DNA of 60,000 nucleotides. Origin: Tubulanus polymorphus (taxonomy: Eukaryota; Nemertea; Palaeonemertea; Tubulaniformes; Tubulanidae). Below, piece by piece: positions 31,848-44,263 of the stretch. The stretch is from assembly GCF_964204645.1 (NCBI RefSeq), contig NC_134029.1, positions 16,636,450 to 16,696,449 on the forward strand, given 5' to 3'. The first letter of the stretch is position 1; every line of letters begins with the position of its first letter. A program made the translations under genes and the position numbers. Under the pieces are notes generated by a model. It was not told the origin of the DNA. It did no database searches and saw only the letters and a program-made list of their open reading frames with translations.

Positions 31848-34800
31848 ATGCCCACCCCTAGGAGACGGCAAATTGGAAGACGAGCGAAGCGAAGAGTCCA
31901 ACACCCGTCTACACCACCAATAGTAGTGGATCCGACACCACCAGCACTACAATATGAAAGACATTCATTTGAATCCATTACAGATGTTGGGACATTGGAC
32001 ATTATTTGTTCTTTCTGTGGTGCCAAAAAATTTATTGGTGAACCTCCTTCATTGTGTTGTATGGGTGGCAAAATATCCTTGCCTTTATTCCCAGAGCCAC
32101 CACCATATTTGGCAAATTTATTCAGTGGGGGTAATAGTGAGGCAAACCACTTTTTGAATAACATAAGGTCATTCAACAATATCTTCCAGATGACCAGTTT
32201 TGGCCATCGTCTCCGTGCAATTACTGGCTGGAACCCTACATTCACTATTCAGGGTCAAGTTTGTCATAGAATTGGCGCCATGTATCCTGATGATAACTGT
32301 CAACCACAGTTCCTTCAGGTATACTTCATGGATAATGAAGCAGAGCAGCGTGGGCGTCTTCATCAAATAGGGTCAAATTTACAGCCCCAAATCATCGATA
32401 AACTGTCTGATGAACTTGATATGTATAATCCTTATATTAAAGATTTCAAATGTGCCAGAGAACTCATAAACGATAATAGTGAAAATCTAAGCATTATCAT
32501 TGAGGAGAATAGGAAACCTCCTGGTGAGCACACCCGTAGGTTTAATGCCCCAACTTGCTCTGAAATAGCAATTTTGATGCCCAATGAACCAGCTCACCAT
32601 CGAGATATTGTAATCTCACAGCGCAGTGGCCCTTTGAAACATATCTCTGAGTTACATCGGTCATACGATGCCCTGCAGTATCCTTTGCTACTGCCACACG
32701 GTTCTGATGCCTATCATGTTTACATCCGCACGCCCCAGAATAAAAAAGTCTCTCAGCTACAGTTTTATTCATACCACCTTATGATTCGCAAGGATATCAA
32801 TTATATTCTCTTAGGTAGGCGACTGTTCCAACAATATTTAGTTGATATGTATTGTAAAGTGGAGAGTGAACGATTGAATTGTATACGCCGTGAACAGAAG
32901 TCGCTTCGAGCCAATACATATGAAGATCTTAGAGATTCCCTTATCACCAATGACCACAATCCATCAACAGTAGGTACTAAAGTTATACTGCCTGCGACAT
33001 TTACAGGAGGACCACGTTATATGCATGAGAGGTAGATGGACGCTATGGCATATGTCCAAAAATTTGGCCGTCCTGACCTGTTCATCACAATTACAACAAA
33101 TCCTAAATGGTCAGAAATAACATCACAACTACCACCCAATGTGTCACCCCAGGATAGACCGGACATTGTAGCCAGAGTTTTCAGACTCAAGCTCCGCTCT
33201 TTGCTCAATGCTTTCAAGTCCGGTTGCTTTGGTACTTTGGCAGCTTGGTTGTATTCCATAGAATACCAGAAACGAGGCTTGCCCCATGCGCACATACTTC
33301 TATGGTTAACTCAGGGAAACAAGATTCATCCTGACAAAATTGATGAAGTTGTATGGGCCACTATTCCATGTCCACACTCTGAACCAGAACTTCATAAAAT
33401 CGTTACCAAGAATATGGTTCATGGGCCTTGCGGTAACAAATCGGCATTCCCCATGTATGATCAACAGTAGCTGTTCAAAAAGCTTTCCAAAGCCTTTCCT
33501 AGAACATACAGAATTGGGGAATGATGGTTATCCAAAATACAGACGCCCTTCACCAGAGTGTGGGGGTCATACAGCTACAATACCTGTAACAATTAATGGC
33601 AAAAGGCAGACATATGAAATTGATAACCGATGGATTGTTCCTTATAACCCATGGTTAATAAGGAAGATTGATGCACATGCCAATGTAGAGTTGTGTATGT
33701 CTATCAAAAGCATTAAATATGTTTTGAAGTACATAACAAAAGGAGCTGATCGAGCAGTTTTTGCTGTTGCAACTGACGAAGTGTCTAACTTTCAACATGG
33801 TAGGTATGTGGGGAGCACAGAAGCAGCATGGCGTTTATTTGAGTTTCCAATGCATGAACACTACCCATCAGTGGTTCAACTAGCAGTACATTTAGAGAAT
33901 GGACAGCGAGTGTACTTCACTGAAAGCACTGCCATGCAAGCGGCACTCAATGAGCCACCCAAAACCACTTTGACTGAATTCTTCTCATTATGCCAACGTG
34001 ACACATTTGCACAAACCCTGCTTTATGCAAAGCTACCGACGTATTATGTTTGGCAAAAAGCAACAAAAACATGGACCAGAAGAAAACGTGGGACACCCCA
34101 CTCCTGTCACCCTGGAATATTCTCTACAGACTGCATAGGACGTGTTTACACTGTTAGTCCTAAACTATCTGAATGCTACTTCTTGCGACTTTTGCTGCAC
34201 TATGTCAAAGGACCAACATCTTTTGCTGCTGTTCGGACTGCAGATGGACAGACATTCGATTCATATCGTGAAGCTTGCCTACAACAGGGTCTAATTGAGA
34301 ATGATGACCACCTCCTGCTTGCATTAACTTAAGCTGCTATATGTAAATCACCCCGTGTTCTACGCTTGCTGTTTGCCGTAATTTTGACATCATGTGAACC
34401 GTCAAAACCACTAGGCCTTTGGCAAGCCCATCGGGACTCATTATCAGAAGACTTCCTCCATGAACAAAGAATAAACAGTGCCAAAGAAGACATGCCATAT
34501 AGCAATAGCATATATGGCATGGCTCCGATTGACATTTCGAATCGTGTCCTTCAAATTTCGGGAAAACCACTTGATACCTATGGTCTACCCATGCCTACTG
34601 AAGCACCTTCACAGCAGCTCTCAAGAGAATATGCTGCGCAGATTGCATATGACCGTGATGAACAATTACATATCTATCAACAGAACATAGAAAATCTGAC
34701 AGATGAGCAAGGAAAGGTTTTCGACAGCTTCATTTCTTTACTTTACTTTCATCAGGCTCCCATGGAATTATTTTCCTTGATGCACCTGGAGGAACTGGCA

Positions 34801-36077
34801 AAACCTATCTGTTGAATTTGCTACTTGCATTTATTCGCTCCCAAGGCAACATCGTGTTGGCAACAGCTTCCAGTGGAATAGCAGCAACACTCTTAGCCGG
34901 TGGAAAAACAGTCCACTCAACATTTAAAGTACCGTTAGATGTACATCGACAAGACAAGCCAATGTGCAATATACCCATGCAGTCTGCCCTAGCTTCTGTC
35001 ATCAAAGATGCATCTGCTATCATTGTCGATGAGGCACCAATGCAAGACAGAGTTGTTTTTGAAACACTCAACCGCAGCTTGCAGGATATCCGTTCAAATG
35101 AATTACCAATGGGAGGAATACCTACATTGCTCTGTGGGGATTTCCGTCAGATTCTTCCTGTTGTAAGGAATGGGACAAAGGCAAACATAATTGATGCCTC
35201 ATTGAAAAAATCGAGTTTATGGGCGAATGTTACAGTTCACCATTTGAAAACCAACATGCGTGTACACCTCCACAATGATCGCGATACCGAGTGTTTCGCG
35301 CAGTTTCTTATGGATGTGGGTAATGGAACCTATCCTATTATAGAACAACCTGATTTCATTAAATTGCCTGATACTATCCACACAGTTGGTAGTACTGACG
35401 AAATGATCAATGCTGTGTATCCTAATCTGCAGACACAATACTCAAATCATACGTGGTTAGCTGAGCGAACAATTCTTTGCCCCCTGAATGAAAATGTGAA
35501 TACCATCAACTTCAAGATAATGCCTGACTTCCCTGGTAACATGCACACTTACAAGTCGGTGGATAGTACACTCACACCTGATGAGGCAATACATTTCCCT
35601 GTTGAATTCCTGAATACCCTTGATATTCCAGGACTTCCACCACACACACTTCATTTGAAAGTAGGTGCACCAATCATCGTTTTGCGCTCCCTAAACCCTC
35701 CCCACATAACCAATGGAACTCGATGTGTAGTGAAACATCTTCACCCAAATGTTATTGAGGCAATCATTTTGACTGGTCCATCTAAAGGTCACACAACGTT
35801 CATCCCTCGCATTCCTCTTATACCATCTGATAGTGACCTTCCCTTCCAGTTTAGACGGCTCCAGTTCCCTGTTAGACCGTGCTTTGCAATGACTATAAAT
35901 AAAGCACAAGGACAGACATTCACTGCAGTTGGCATTGATCTAGACAACCCCGTCTTCAGCCATGGCATGTTGTATGTTGCCCTATCACGTGTAGGCACAC
36001 CATCTTCACTCTTTGTTTACTCTTCAAATCCAGCTCAAATCAAAAACATTGTGTACCCAGAGGTATTGGGTGGATAA
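31848..36077 (+). pseudogene. Helitron Rep-helicase (ORF2), broken by two stops and two frameshifts
   Basis: About 1,400 codons. N-terminal Helitron-like region: CQPQFLQVYFMDNEAEQ, then YDALQYPLLLPHG. Rep HUH part: GRPDLFITITTNPKW, GLPHAHILLWL (His-hydrophobic-His) and VLKYITKGADR (the Tyr-Lys motif). Helicase of the Pif1 type: Walker A GGTGKT, DEAPMQDRVVFETLN, GDFRQILPV, INKAQGQTF and HGMLYVALSR near the end. Lesions: TAG at 33033-33035 in the conserved YMHER segment, TAA at 34330-34332, a frame change near 33455-33475 (downstream of the HUH motif) and another at about 34740-34765 just before Walker A. All motifs survive, so inactivation is recent. The ORF2 start at 31848 is the first ATG of the open frame. 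Confidence 0.93.
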
Positions 36078-36256
36078 TTGGTGGTATTATACCGTACATT
36101 TAGTCTATTATAAACTGTTACATCATGGCAATTACAATGACATACTATGTACAAATCATAAGTCCTTGCTTGAAATAAACTCATGATATATATTTAATAT
36201 TGGTTCATTTTTCGTTTGCATTGCTTTATTCTAAAATTATTCCTTATCAAAAAAAC

Positions 36257-36284
36257 CCCGTCCGTGGGACGGGTATTTAGCTAG
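36257..36284 (+). repeat. Helitron 3' hairpin and CTAG terminus
   Basis: A 7-bp stem CCCGTCC/GGACGGG with a 3-nt loop, followed 7 nt later by the terminal CTAG. This is the canonical signal that ends rolling-circle transposition. Confidence 0.95.
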
Positions 36285-36466
36285 TTATGAATAATCTTAC
36301 TTGTAGCGGATTGGATTATTAATATGAAAGTTACGAACTGTTGAAGTGACATAGGCCTACCTATGGACCGATGCGACGAGGAGTTGGCTCCCTTGTTTTT
36401 TTATATATAGTACCTAGGATACTGGGGTCAAAATCTTTTTTTTTGTCAGGTCCCTGTGAGCCAGAG

Positions 36467-36958
36467 GTTTGAGAGGCCTGGGGTAGCTGCTGGGAATGCT
36501 TAATTGATTATGATTGGTCATGGGCGTAAAGGCCAGGGGGAGCATGATAAAGGGCGGGAGGATAGCAAAAGTAGTTATTAGTAATAATATATAAGGCCTA
36601 ACGTCCATTTATTTTCGATTTGTTTGGGATATTTCTCATAATCTTTTGAACACATACCTTTATTTGGTCTGAATAGTATCAGTGAATCTGTGCAGTCCAG
36701 ATAAATCATTGTTTTTATATTCATTTTAGCTTGGAGAATCCAACTTGGGGAATACGTAGTCTTATAAAAAAAATTTCTGGATGACCCCCAATCTGGGTGT
36801 CGCATCTGTGGTGCTCATCTGCCAGAGATACAGATCATGTTAAAAGTGCCCTTTTAATAATTTAGGAAGGCCCTTACAAAATGGTGGCTACGGGCTTGGT
36901 GGGTTCAGATGTAGTTGTTGACAGCATAGATTAAATTTATGAATTCAATGTGTTGTAG
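36467..36958 (+). other. Presumed intron 1 of OB-fold copy A, downstream part
   Basis: No coding sequence recognised. It ends in AATGTGTTGTAG, the acceptor shared by copies A and C (copy B reads TATGCTGTAG). It continues the sequence interrupted by the foldback element at 27985. Confidence 0.45.
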
Positions 36959-39673
36959 ACATGTCATCAAACAGCACGAGGGTTAAGGTCATTGGAGGGC
37001 CGGAAGACAGAAGGAATTCTTTGATGATTCCGGTAGTTACGCTGAACCATGAGGTGAAGGAGTTGATCGTGGCGAAGGACTTGGGGGTGAAATTGGAGGA
37101 TGGTGCGTACAGGACAGTAACGAATCTGAAATTTACAAGTGGTATGATGTGTTACGGAACAAAGAACTCTAAGGTATATAGTGGCGGCGTTGAAAAAGGT
37201 GGTTTGGGGTTTGTTGTTGGGTGTCGTAAGTTAATAATAAGATTGGCAGGGAGGAGTTGTGTTATTTGGTGGGAAAATCATGATCAGTGGGGAACTTGTC
37301 AATACTTCTATTCAGATGATTTGAATGATAGTTATTGTCGTTAGTGGCGCTAGTGTTGGGTCACCTACCTCAAAGGCAAAATGCATTGAAATGTGGGTGA
37401 CTTTTGTATTCATCCTAGAACTACATTGAAACAGAGATCCCCTATTCTTGCAAACTCTAAAATGTAGATGGTTCCAAGTTTTTGATTTTTTTTTAGATGA
37501 TCAAAACTATATTTTGGATTGGTTTCTTAGGTCTTTTGACGATTTTATCGTAGATGTCTAATCCATCACATGAGAATTTACGCAACACGTATACTTGTTT
37601 GCCGCAGCTTCGTTATTGAATTCGTGATAATGATTTATGGTGATTATTTATATATTTATGATAATTCGATTATAAATATTCCAATATAGTGAATGATTTG
37701 TGTGCGGGCACTAATTCTGTTAGTACAACGTGATATACAAAATATCTGGTAATAATAACCGTATAGTGCTGCCATATATGGCCTGTAACAGCGATTTTAT
37801 CTTGTTATTGCTTTGGTGATATATGTTATTTAAAGTAATTTTTTGAGGAATCAAAGGCATAAAACAGTACATTCATGAACTGAAAAATTATAACATACTT
37901 CAATCTTCAGTGCCTGGTGGCTCTATATGGTTTATTATTCGTTAAATACGTTATATTTTACTCACACTGTAGATTTCGGACAATTTTTTTCTCATGTCGC
38001 CTTTTGCCTAGGTGACTGAACACTAGCGCTCCTAGTGGTGGCGGCAAAAGTTAAAATCACCTGAATAGAAGTATAGCCTATATTTGCAATATAGCTACTG
38101 CTGTGGAATTGCTTCTTTGGGGATGATAGTAATAATAGACGTGGTCATGTCAGGGCACTATTGCGTATAATGTGATATGAATGGCCGTTAAATTTTGTGT
38201 ACGGGGTATAAGGCAGGTAGATGGTTTGTTAAGTGCGAAATGATATGTGTCCTAATTGAGTGATAATGATGTAGGATTGGAGTGGTATTTTGAGGTATAT
38301 AACATGTGTTGCTGGGTTTGGTAATATGGTGTGTGTATTTCCAGATTTTTAAGACAAAGAAATTATCTGAGTCAGATCTCTCTATTGGGTAATATTAAGG
38401 CTGATGAACTGTGGTGCAGGGAGCAAGTTTCTGGATGTGAGCTTTTAGTAATTAGAGGGCGGTATTGCAGTCGTACTTGCAGGTGGGAGTGTTCCATAGG
38501 ACGGTTCTCGGTAATAGTTTGCACAACTATGATGTTGGGAGAAACCAATATGGCGTCTCATTGGTTGAAAAACGGCTCTAATTCAGGACCAAAATATTAG
38601 TTTTTTTGTGCTAAAAGTTACTGAGTTTTATTCCCCATACCTCATCGATAAATAAAATGGTAAAATAATCATACGTGGGAGGGTTGTACGAATGTGCAAT
38701 AGTGCCAATTAGTGAATATGGCTATGATGATTATGATGGACAATTCATGTAGCAGTGATGGAATATGTGGTTAAGGGGATTGCATTATGGCATATGTAAT
38801 TGCAGGATGATATGTATGTGAGAGTTACGGTTAGATGTGTAGGTATGTAGTGCCAGCACGGATGCAAAGTAATGGTATGCTTTAATATTTTGATAGGTGT
38901 ATGGTGTAACAACAGGCGTAAGTAATGAAAATATAGAGTGGAAGTGAAGGGATGTGGTACTTACTGATGAAGAGACTAGTTCTTCCATTCGATTGAAATT
39001 ATGGAATGATACTAATAGTGTGCTAGCAGCTGAGGACGAGGGTCGTGAAGTGATAGTTGAAAATGTGGTGGTCTGTGTGTATAATGGGGTCAGCACTTAA
39101 GATAGTACGGGAATGATACATGTGGAGGTATGCCCTGTAGTGATGTGAATAATTTTGATGTGACTATGGATGTATGTGTGATATGAATAAATAATGTGGT
39201 ATTTATGTATATTGTAGGATATTACGGACGCTGATACAAATATAGTTGAATTGACGGTAGTGGGTGTTGATACCCAGGATGATGGGTATGTAAGCCAATG
39301 AGTCATGACTGAGCAGTGATGGTGATGGAGGTTAATAGGGATATGTATAGATGGTTGGCTAATAATGGGGATGCCGGAGAGGTGTTGTGATGTATTGGAA
39401 TGTGTGCGCCGTGCTTGAAATATGGATGTGTTGTGTAGTGTATATGTGGAGTATGGGTAATTCAAGTTACTTGCAGTATAGGACAGTGATGAATTTATCG
39501 TAATGAAAGCTTGTAATTGTAGGAAATTGATCGTGGTAGCAGAGAATGGTAAAGAATATGTGTGTAGTGGTAGTGTTACCATGACAGAGGAGGATATATT
39601 GGGGTGTGTGCCATCGAAACTAATGGGTATAATAGAGAATGGAATTGTTGTATCGTTAGCTACAGCTGAATAA
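36959..39673 (+). pseudogene. OB-fold (RPA-like) family protein, copy A
   Basis: Five exons recognised by comparison with copies B and C: 36959-37173, exon 2 start at 38345 (only its first 25-30 bp match), 38897-39127, 39218-39285, 39523-39673 (TAA). The ATG (36961) is 2 nt after the acceptor. Exon 1 gives TRVKVIGGPEDRRN and TNLKFTSGMMCYG. Exon 3 gives SSSIRLKLWND and EGREVIVENVVV, the pattern of an RPA70-type OB fold (a W-x-E/D strand, then V-E-N-V). The last exon gives TMTEEDILGCVPSKLMGII. Breaks: most of exon 2 replaced, TGA and TAA in exon 3. Role if active: single-stranded DNA or RNA binding is the inference; not shown. First intron invaded by transposons. Confidence 0.7.
37350..38340 (+). 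other. Intron of OB-fold copy A, no other gene seen
   Basis: GT-rich on the plus strand towards its 3' end, with inserted AT-rich DNA at 37500-37990 that has no counterpart in copy B. GTTTGGTAATATGGTGTGTG before the exon-2 acceptor is shared with copy B (45692), so the intron 3' end is homologous. Confidence 0.5.
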
Positions 39674-40214
39674 ATGAAGGTATGTGGTGAGAATAATCGT
39701 GTGGTTATGAAAATGCAGTGTGTAAATTGTGTCATGATTGTTGTAATTTTCTATATTGCAGTGAGGTGATATAATATAGCTGTGGTGGTGTATTCTAGTG
39801 GTATGGCAGTGGTGGAGCAATGGGGTAGTGTGAGTGGAGGTAGCAATGGGTGTGGGATGTGTATAGCAGGGAGGTATAACCAAGTGGTGTTAGTTGTGTA
39901 TGGGTTGTAGGTATGTGCAAGTATTTGTTTGGAGGTTTGCAAAACCAATGTTGTTATCGTAATTCAGTGATCGTGGAGCAATGGATTATGATGTGGTGGA
40001 TGGGATATGGGGTGTAGGTCAAAAGGTGCATATTTAGGGTATAGTATGTAGGAGCATTTTAGGAGGTAGATAGGGGGTGATGATGTTGATGTATAAGAGG
40101 TGTTAGGTTTATGTATAGTATTCCCCGCTTATAGTTTAGTAATGTAGGGTTATGGCAGCAACTGATGAGGATATAGATCGGCGTTAATGGGGGTGTTGGT
40201 ATAAAATGTAGTGA

Positions 40215-41350
40215 ATGCGTGAAGTGTCTATATGGTGGATTGTGGAGCCTCCATTGGGTATTGTCATTGGAGGGTTGAAATGATAGGAAATGACGGGGGT
40301 TTGGGTTTGAATGGAACAGCATTTTGGGGCCTCCTATGTAGTCTTAGATTGTAGGGTCAGGTGTGTTATGTTAGAGGGGCTTTAGTTAAATGGATATACA
40401 GTAAAACCTCGTTATAACGCCCCTCGTATTACCGCCATTCTCACCTACCGCCGTCATATTGCCGTGGCACCATTCAGCCGTATCTAATTTAGTGTTAAAT
40501 TCTCCCGTAATAATGCCCCTCGCTTTCCGCCCACCGCCACACAATTTACAATACATTCCTATAGTAATGCATTGTTAATTTGTCCCATAATACCACCATC
40601 AAGATTATGTCTACCCTGCACGCACGCTACGTGTCAGCGTACAATGTGTGATGGTGATGACAAGCAATGACACACCAGTAGGAAGGGTACCTGCTACCCT
40701 GGTGTGTTCCGGACGCTTTAAGATGAAGGCGTTGCAAGAAATCTGTCAAAGCAGCATTTGCTGTAGGCAAAGCAGCATTTTTCATCTGAATCAGGGGCGT
40801 AGTCTATAGGGCCCGATTATGTCTAAAAATAATTTTTGGCTGCCCTTTTTGAATTGAGTCTACACCTTTTCATTTGGTATTTTAATGCTTTTGGTAAGTG
40901 ATTTGGAGGATCACATAGATAATTTCTTTATACCGCCATTCTCGTTATAACGCCAAAATTAGCCAGGTCCCGATGGTGGCGTTATAACGAGGTTTGACTG
41001 TACAATATTAAGATTTTCGGAGCCTCCTATGGGGATGTAGATAGGAGGGTCAGTCATGTAAATAGCGGGGGGGGGGGGGTGTTTTATTGGATATGCAATG
41101 TAATGAATTATGTTTCGATTTTCGGAGCCTCCTATGGGGTTGTAGATGTGTGGGTCAGTCATGATAATGTTAGTTGGGGTGTTGTGTATGGATATCAACT
41201 GTAGTAAACATTTAGATTTTCGGAGCCTCCTATGGGGATGTAGATAGGATGGTCAGCCTAGTAATGATAGGGGGTTGTTGTGGTGGGACAAACATGAAAT
41301 GAATATTTAGATTTTTCGGAGCGTTCTATGGAGATGTGGATGGTCAGGCA
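40215..41350 (+). repeat. Minisatellite of about 100 bp, interrupted by a Tigger MITE
   Basis: Units start GATTTTCGGAGCCTCCTATG at 41012, 41117 and 41215, and a diverged one at 41310 (spacing 105, 98, 95). Each continues with a GGGATGTAGATAGGA-like word and GGTCAGTCATG. Earlier diverged units lie at about 40240 and 40320 (GGGGCCTCCTATGTAG), before the MITE at 40399-41000. A poly-G tract sits at 41067-41079. A related array of worn units follows copy C at 50.0-50.9 kb. Confidence 0.8.
40399..41000. mobile_element. Tigger/pogo MITE, 602 bp
   Basis: Flanked by TA (40397-40398 and 41001-41002). The left end is CAGTAAAACCTCGTTATAAC and the right end on the minus strand is CAGTCAAACCTCGTTATAAC, a classic pogo/Tigger end. 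Inside are further ATTACCGCC/ACCGCCATTC words at both ends. No transposase. Inserted in the minisatellite that follows copy A. A 3'-end fragment of the same family is at 57712-57806. Confidence 0.93.
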
Positions 41351-41391
41351 TGCTTATGATAGGGGGGTGTTGTGTTGGGATAAATATGGCT

Positions 41392-41467
41392 CAACGATTG
41401 GGTTTGGTACAGCATTGGGCGGGGCGTGACGTCAGTGCTCAGGTAATATAGGTGTGTAGAGGCAAAC
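41392..41467 (+). promoter_or_regulatory. Promoter-like cassette of the OB-fold family (solo copy 2)
   Basis: CTCAACGATTGGGTTTGGTA, CAGCATTGGGCGGGGCGTGA, CGTCAGTGCTCAGGTAATAT in a row, one base different from the copy at 25850-25925. Immediately followed by unrelated AC-rich sequence. The near-identity of these two solo copies shows a younger duplication than that of the gene copies. Confidence 0.6.
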
Positions 41468-44260
41468 GCACCAAATGATAGCACACATGACATTGAAACC
41501 AGATATTTTCTATAAAACAAGCAAAATCATGAGAGGGTACTTAGAATTTAGTAACTGACCACCCTCAACAGACGCGAAAGGATTCGGAAAAGAGGCTAGA
41601 GTATGCATTAACAACGATTGATGAATGATGAGTCATAACTTCAGACTAACAGATAGAGCCGGATAGAAAACATACCTGGCAGTAAACGATTGGTTCCAAC
41701 TATGGGACCAATTTAAAGTCATACAAGCAAAAATAACTCTATATCCAATATCGACAGAATCAGTATCGGCTGGCCTACGGGACTACGAGTAACGCACCAC
41801 AAGACCCTATAGCATGGATAAGAACAGCAGTAGACTGGGACCTAAAACAAACTGACGCAGAGGGACTAACACAGACGCAAACTTACTAACGCAAGGAGAT
41901 GACGTATAGACAGTACGACTTGGGAAGAGGATGTATAACACCAGACTTACCGACATCGACACTAAGATCAGAAATAACAGACAGCACAGACCCAACAAAA
42001 GTAATAAGAGTGGTAGACATAGGGAGAAAAGACAGTTGGTACTACACAGCCTATTGGGAATCGTGGACAAGTGCTGCATTGATAACCCAATTAGTTCTTT
42101 ATAACGATTCAGTGAGAGCAGACAAAAATACATATACCAACAGAGGGACAACCCAACTAACGCCGCCCCTCTTCTGGGTTAGATCCTTGTATATTAGTGT
42201 TCCTCTCTTTGGATGGACGACCAAACAAACGTGGTCCTTATTTGTCTGGTCGGGTCACCTTCGAACTAATTGAACAAGTCTTTGTTTTAGGCGATTTTAG
42301 AAACCAATAAAACTTATAAATACTAACGTGTTTATAGTGTACTGTGTATTCATCGTCGACCTAATGACGTCAGCTTATAACTTATAGTCAGTGAGCACTC
42401 TGAAATTCGTGCACCTTTTATTTATTTTTCAAACTCAGATATCTATTTAAGTTCAGTGTTTATTGAAAAAATTTCATTATGTACTGTTACATAAGTTGGT
42501 TAAGTATTGAATGAGATCAAAATAAGTATTTTGACAAATTAATCGCTACTTGATCTTTAAGGATATCATGATATACAGATTTCAATGCTCTATCTTTCTG
42601 TGGCAGTCTCGTACCTGTTCCTTTTACCAATAATGAGATCATTATTGTTTGGAGCACAAAAGGTTCAGGTATATACAAATAATTTACTGACACCAATCCT
42701 TGAAGTGGTGCCAGAAAATGAACAACCCAATATAGCAACTATTCCGCTGGCTTATTTATCAATCCCAGCAAAAGAACATTTCATTGGTACTTGCTCAGTC
42801 AAGTCAGAAAATGTTCCGAATGTTGTTTCCAGAGATCACGCTTTGCCATCAACTTATTCTGCCATAGACACTCCCCTTTAAGGGGAAACTTCTGGAAACA
42901 AAGTGATCACAGAAGCACCAGAAATCCAAGCCCATTGTGATACCAACGTGGGAGGCACATATAAATGGTTATCAGGATGAAGCGGCTAATGAACCTGGCA
43001 GTGAAAGGACTGACCGCCCCTAACAGAAACTACCGATAAAATGTGAGTTACCCCCTTCAACGAGCAAATTTCGTAACTCCTAAGCAAAAGTTTTGACCTG
43101 AAAATAGAAATCTAATCCATCTGAATGGCAGAAAAATAAATGCAAGGCAAGAAGGCTTTTCGGTCAGGAATTCATTTCCGGCACTAAGAAGACTGTTCCT
43201 GCAAAATCAATAATGCCTGTAGATAGTTCAAGGTGCAGGTTTGAATGCAATGACAAGATTTCGGATGATGATGGTATGCATATATTAGACTGGGGTCAAA
43301 CGAAAGATAGAAAGAATTTATCGGCACAATAGTTAATGCGGTCGCTCCTTTGCGATGCATGGATGAACAGAAGAAAGCGGCCTCCAGGGAATACCGCTAA
43401 TGGTGCAAGACATCAAGTGTGCCAAAAGTTCTTTACAAAAATATTAGTAATATCTAAATCTGTTATAAACACAGCCCTCCAGAATAGTTAGCCAAGAAAA
43501 CAAAGAAATTGCAAATAACCCAACAAGTGAATAATGGAATGAAAGCGATGACTGTCGTGGAATTATTATGTGTGAACACAAGGGCACAGAAGAAGTGTTA
43601 CAGGCAAGGTGATTGGGTTGATAAAATGTTATGATAGGCATTCATTTAGGGAATAATGCTATGGTATATAATAGGCTTTGCAATGCCAATGTCATTATGT
43701 AATAGTTGAGCTTGAGTTTGAGCATAGTGGTGTACGATGTAGATTATAGGTTATGGGATCATTGTATTGCGGGTCATGCATGCTGACTATTTGTGATGAA
43801 GTTTATGTAGGTGAAATTAATCCTGACAATGAATATCCAAGGGAATGAGAAGTGCTGACATCACATAATTAGGCTCTTTGAAGTACATCTCAATTCTTGT
43901 GCCTGTATTATAAAACAGATAGTGGAATTATTTACAAAACGTGTGGTTATCGTTTGCTACCCATTAGTCTGTTCGAATGTAGGAAAATATGTCTCGGGAT
44001 ATAATGTTCCCAGAAAAAATGGCCCCGAGAAAAATGTTGCATATGGAATGTGGAAATGTCACTCGGGAATGTAGTAAATTACATTATCAGAGGCGATCAA
44101 GCGAGGTAATTGTGTTAATGGCACAATAAACCATGAAAAACAAATCATCTTGCTACGAGAATATGTAGATTTATATTTCATACTCGTCTCTCGCAATTCA
44201 TTGCGTAGTTTACCACGTAGACAATTGCGCAATTAATGTGCGTTGCGTGTTAGGCCCATC
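41468..44260. other. No identified gene; unassigned open frames at 41899-42273 and 42585-42881
   Basis: The plus-strand frame 41899-42273 (124 codons from an ATG) reads like protein in part (STDPTKVIRVVDIGRKDSWY) but matches nothing I know. The plus-strand frame 42585-42881 (98 codons) begins hydrophobic (LYLSVAVSYLFLLPIM) and then PENEQPNIATIPLAYLSIPA; also unknown. The region has the opposite base skew (A/C-rich, 41.5-42.1 kb) from the flanking G/T-rich DNA, so it may be a separate insertion. From 43.2 to 44.2 kb there are only short worn pieces. Confidence 0.35.
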
Positions 44261-44263
44261 CAG

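Larger units (their letters stand above)
29018..36284 (+). mobile_element. Helitron, 7,267 bp, complete ends, decayed ORF2
   Basis: The 5' end TCTATACAATAAAAACG follows an A (29017). The 3' end CTAG (36281-36284) precedes a T (36285), giving the expected insertion between A and T. The hairpin CCCGTCC-GTG-GGACGGG (36257-36273) sits 7 nt before CTAG. Removing the element restores the right arm of the surrounding foldback so that it aligns with the left arm (ATTATTCA next to TAACGAA), which confirms both ends independently. It contains spliced-leader-like 5' exons, ORF1 (31168-31722) with its own poly(A) signal, and a broken Rep-helicase frame (31848-36077). Confidence 0.96.
27986..36458. mobile_element. 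Long-arm foldback element (8-bp target duplication), split by a Helitron
   Basis: The left end CACAGGGATTTGAC (27986) and the right end, on the minus strand CACAGGGACCTGAC (36458), are flanked by the direct repeat AGCCAGAG at 27978-27985 and 36459-36466. The arms are about 310-320 bp: left 27986-28300; right 28878-29017 continued at 36285-36458 after the Helitron. Shared arm text includes CAGTATCCTAGGTAC, GAGCCAACTCCTCGT, CACTTCAACAGTTCGTAACT and CCGCACCAGCCTGGAAG. Without the Helitron the element is 1,206 bp. It has no coding capacity. An 8-bp duplication fits hAT or P-type elements; the CAGGG near the tip favours hAT. Confidence 0.85.

Noticed and set aside
31835-32245. 136-codon minus-strand frame inside the Helitron
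   Set aside because: It overlaps the conserved N-terminal Rep region on the other strand.
39097-39735. 212-codon minus-strand open frame
   Set aside because: It lies over exons 4 and 5 of OB-fold copy A on the opposite strand. Its residues are almost only Ser, Thr, His, Ile, Tyr and Pro, a direct result of the C-poor plus strand. No domain.
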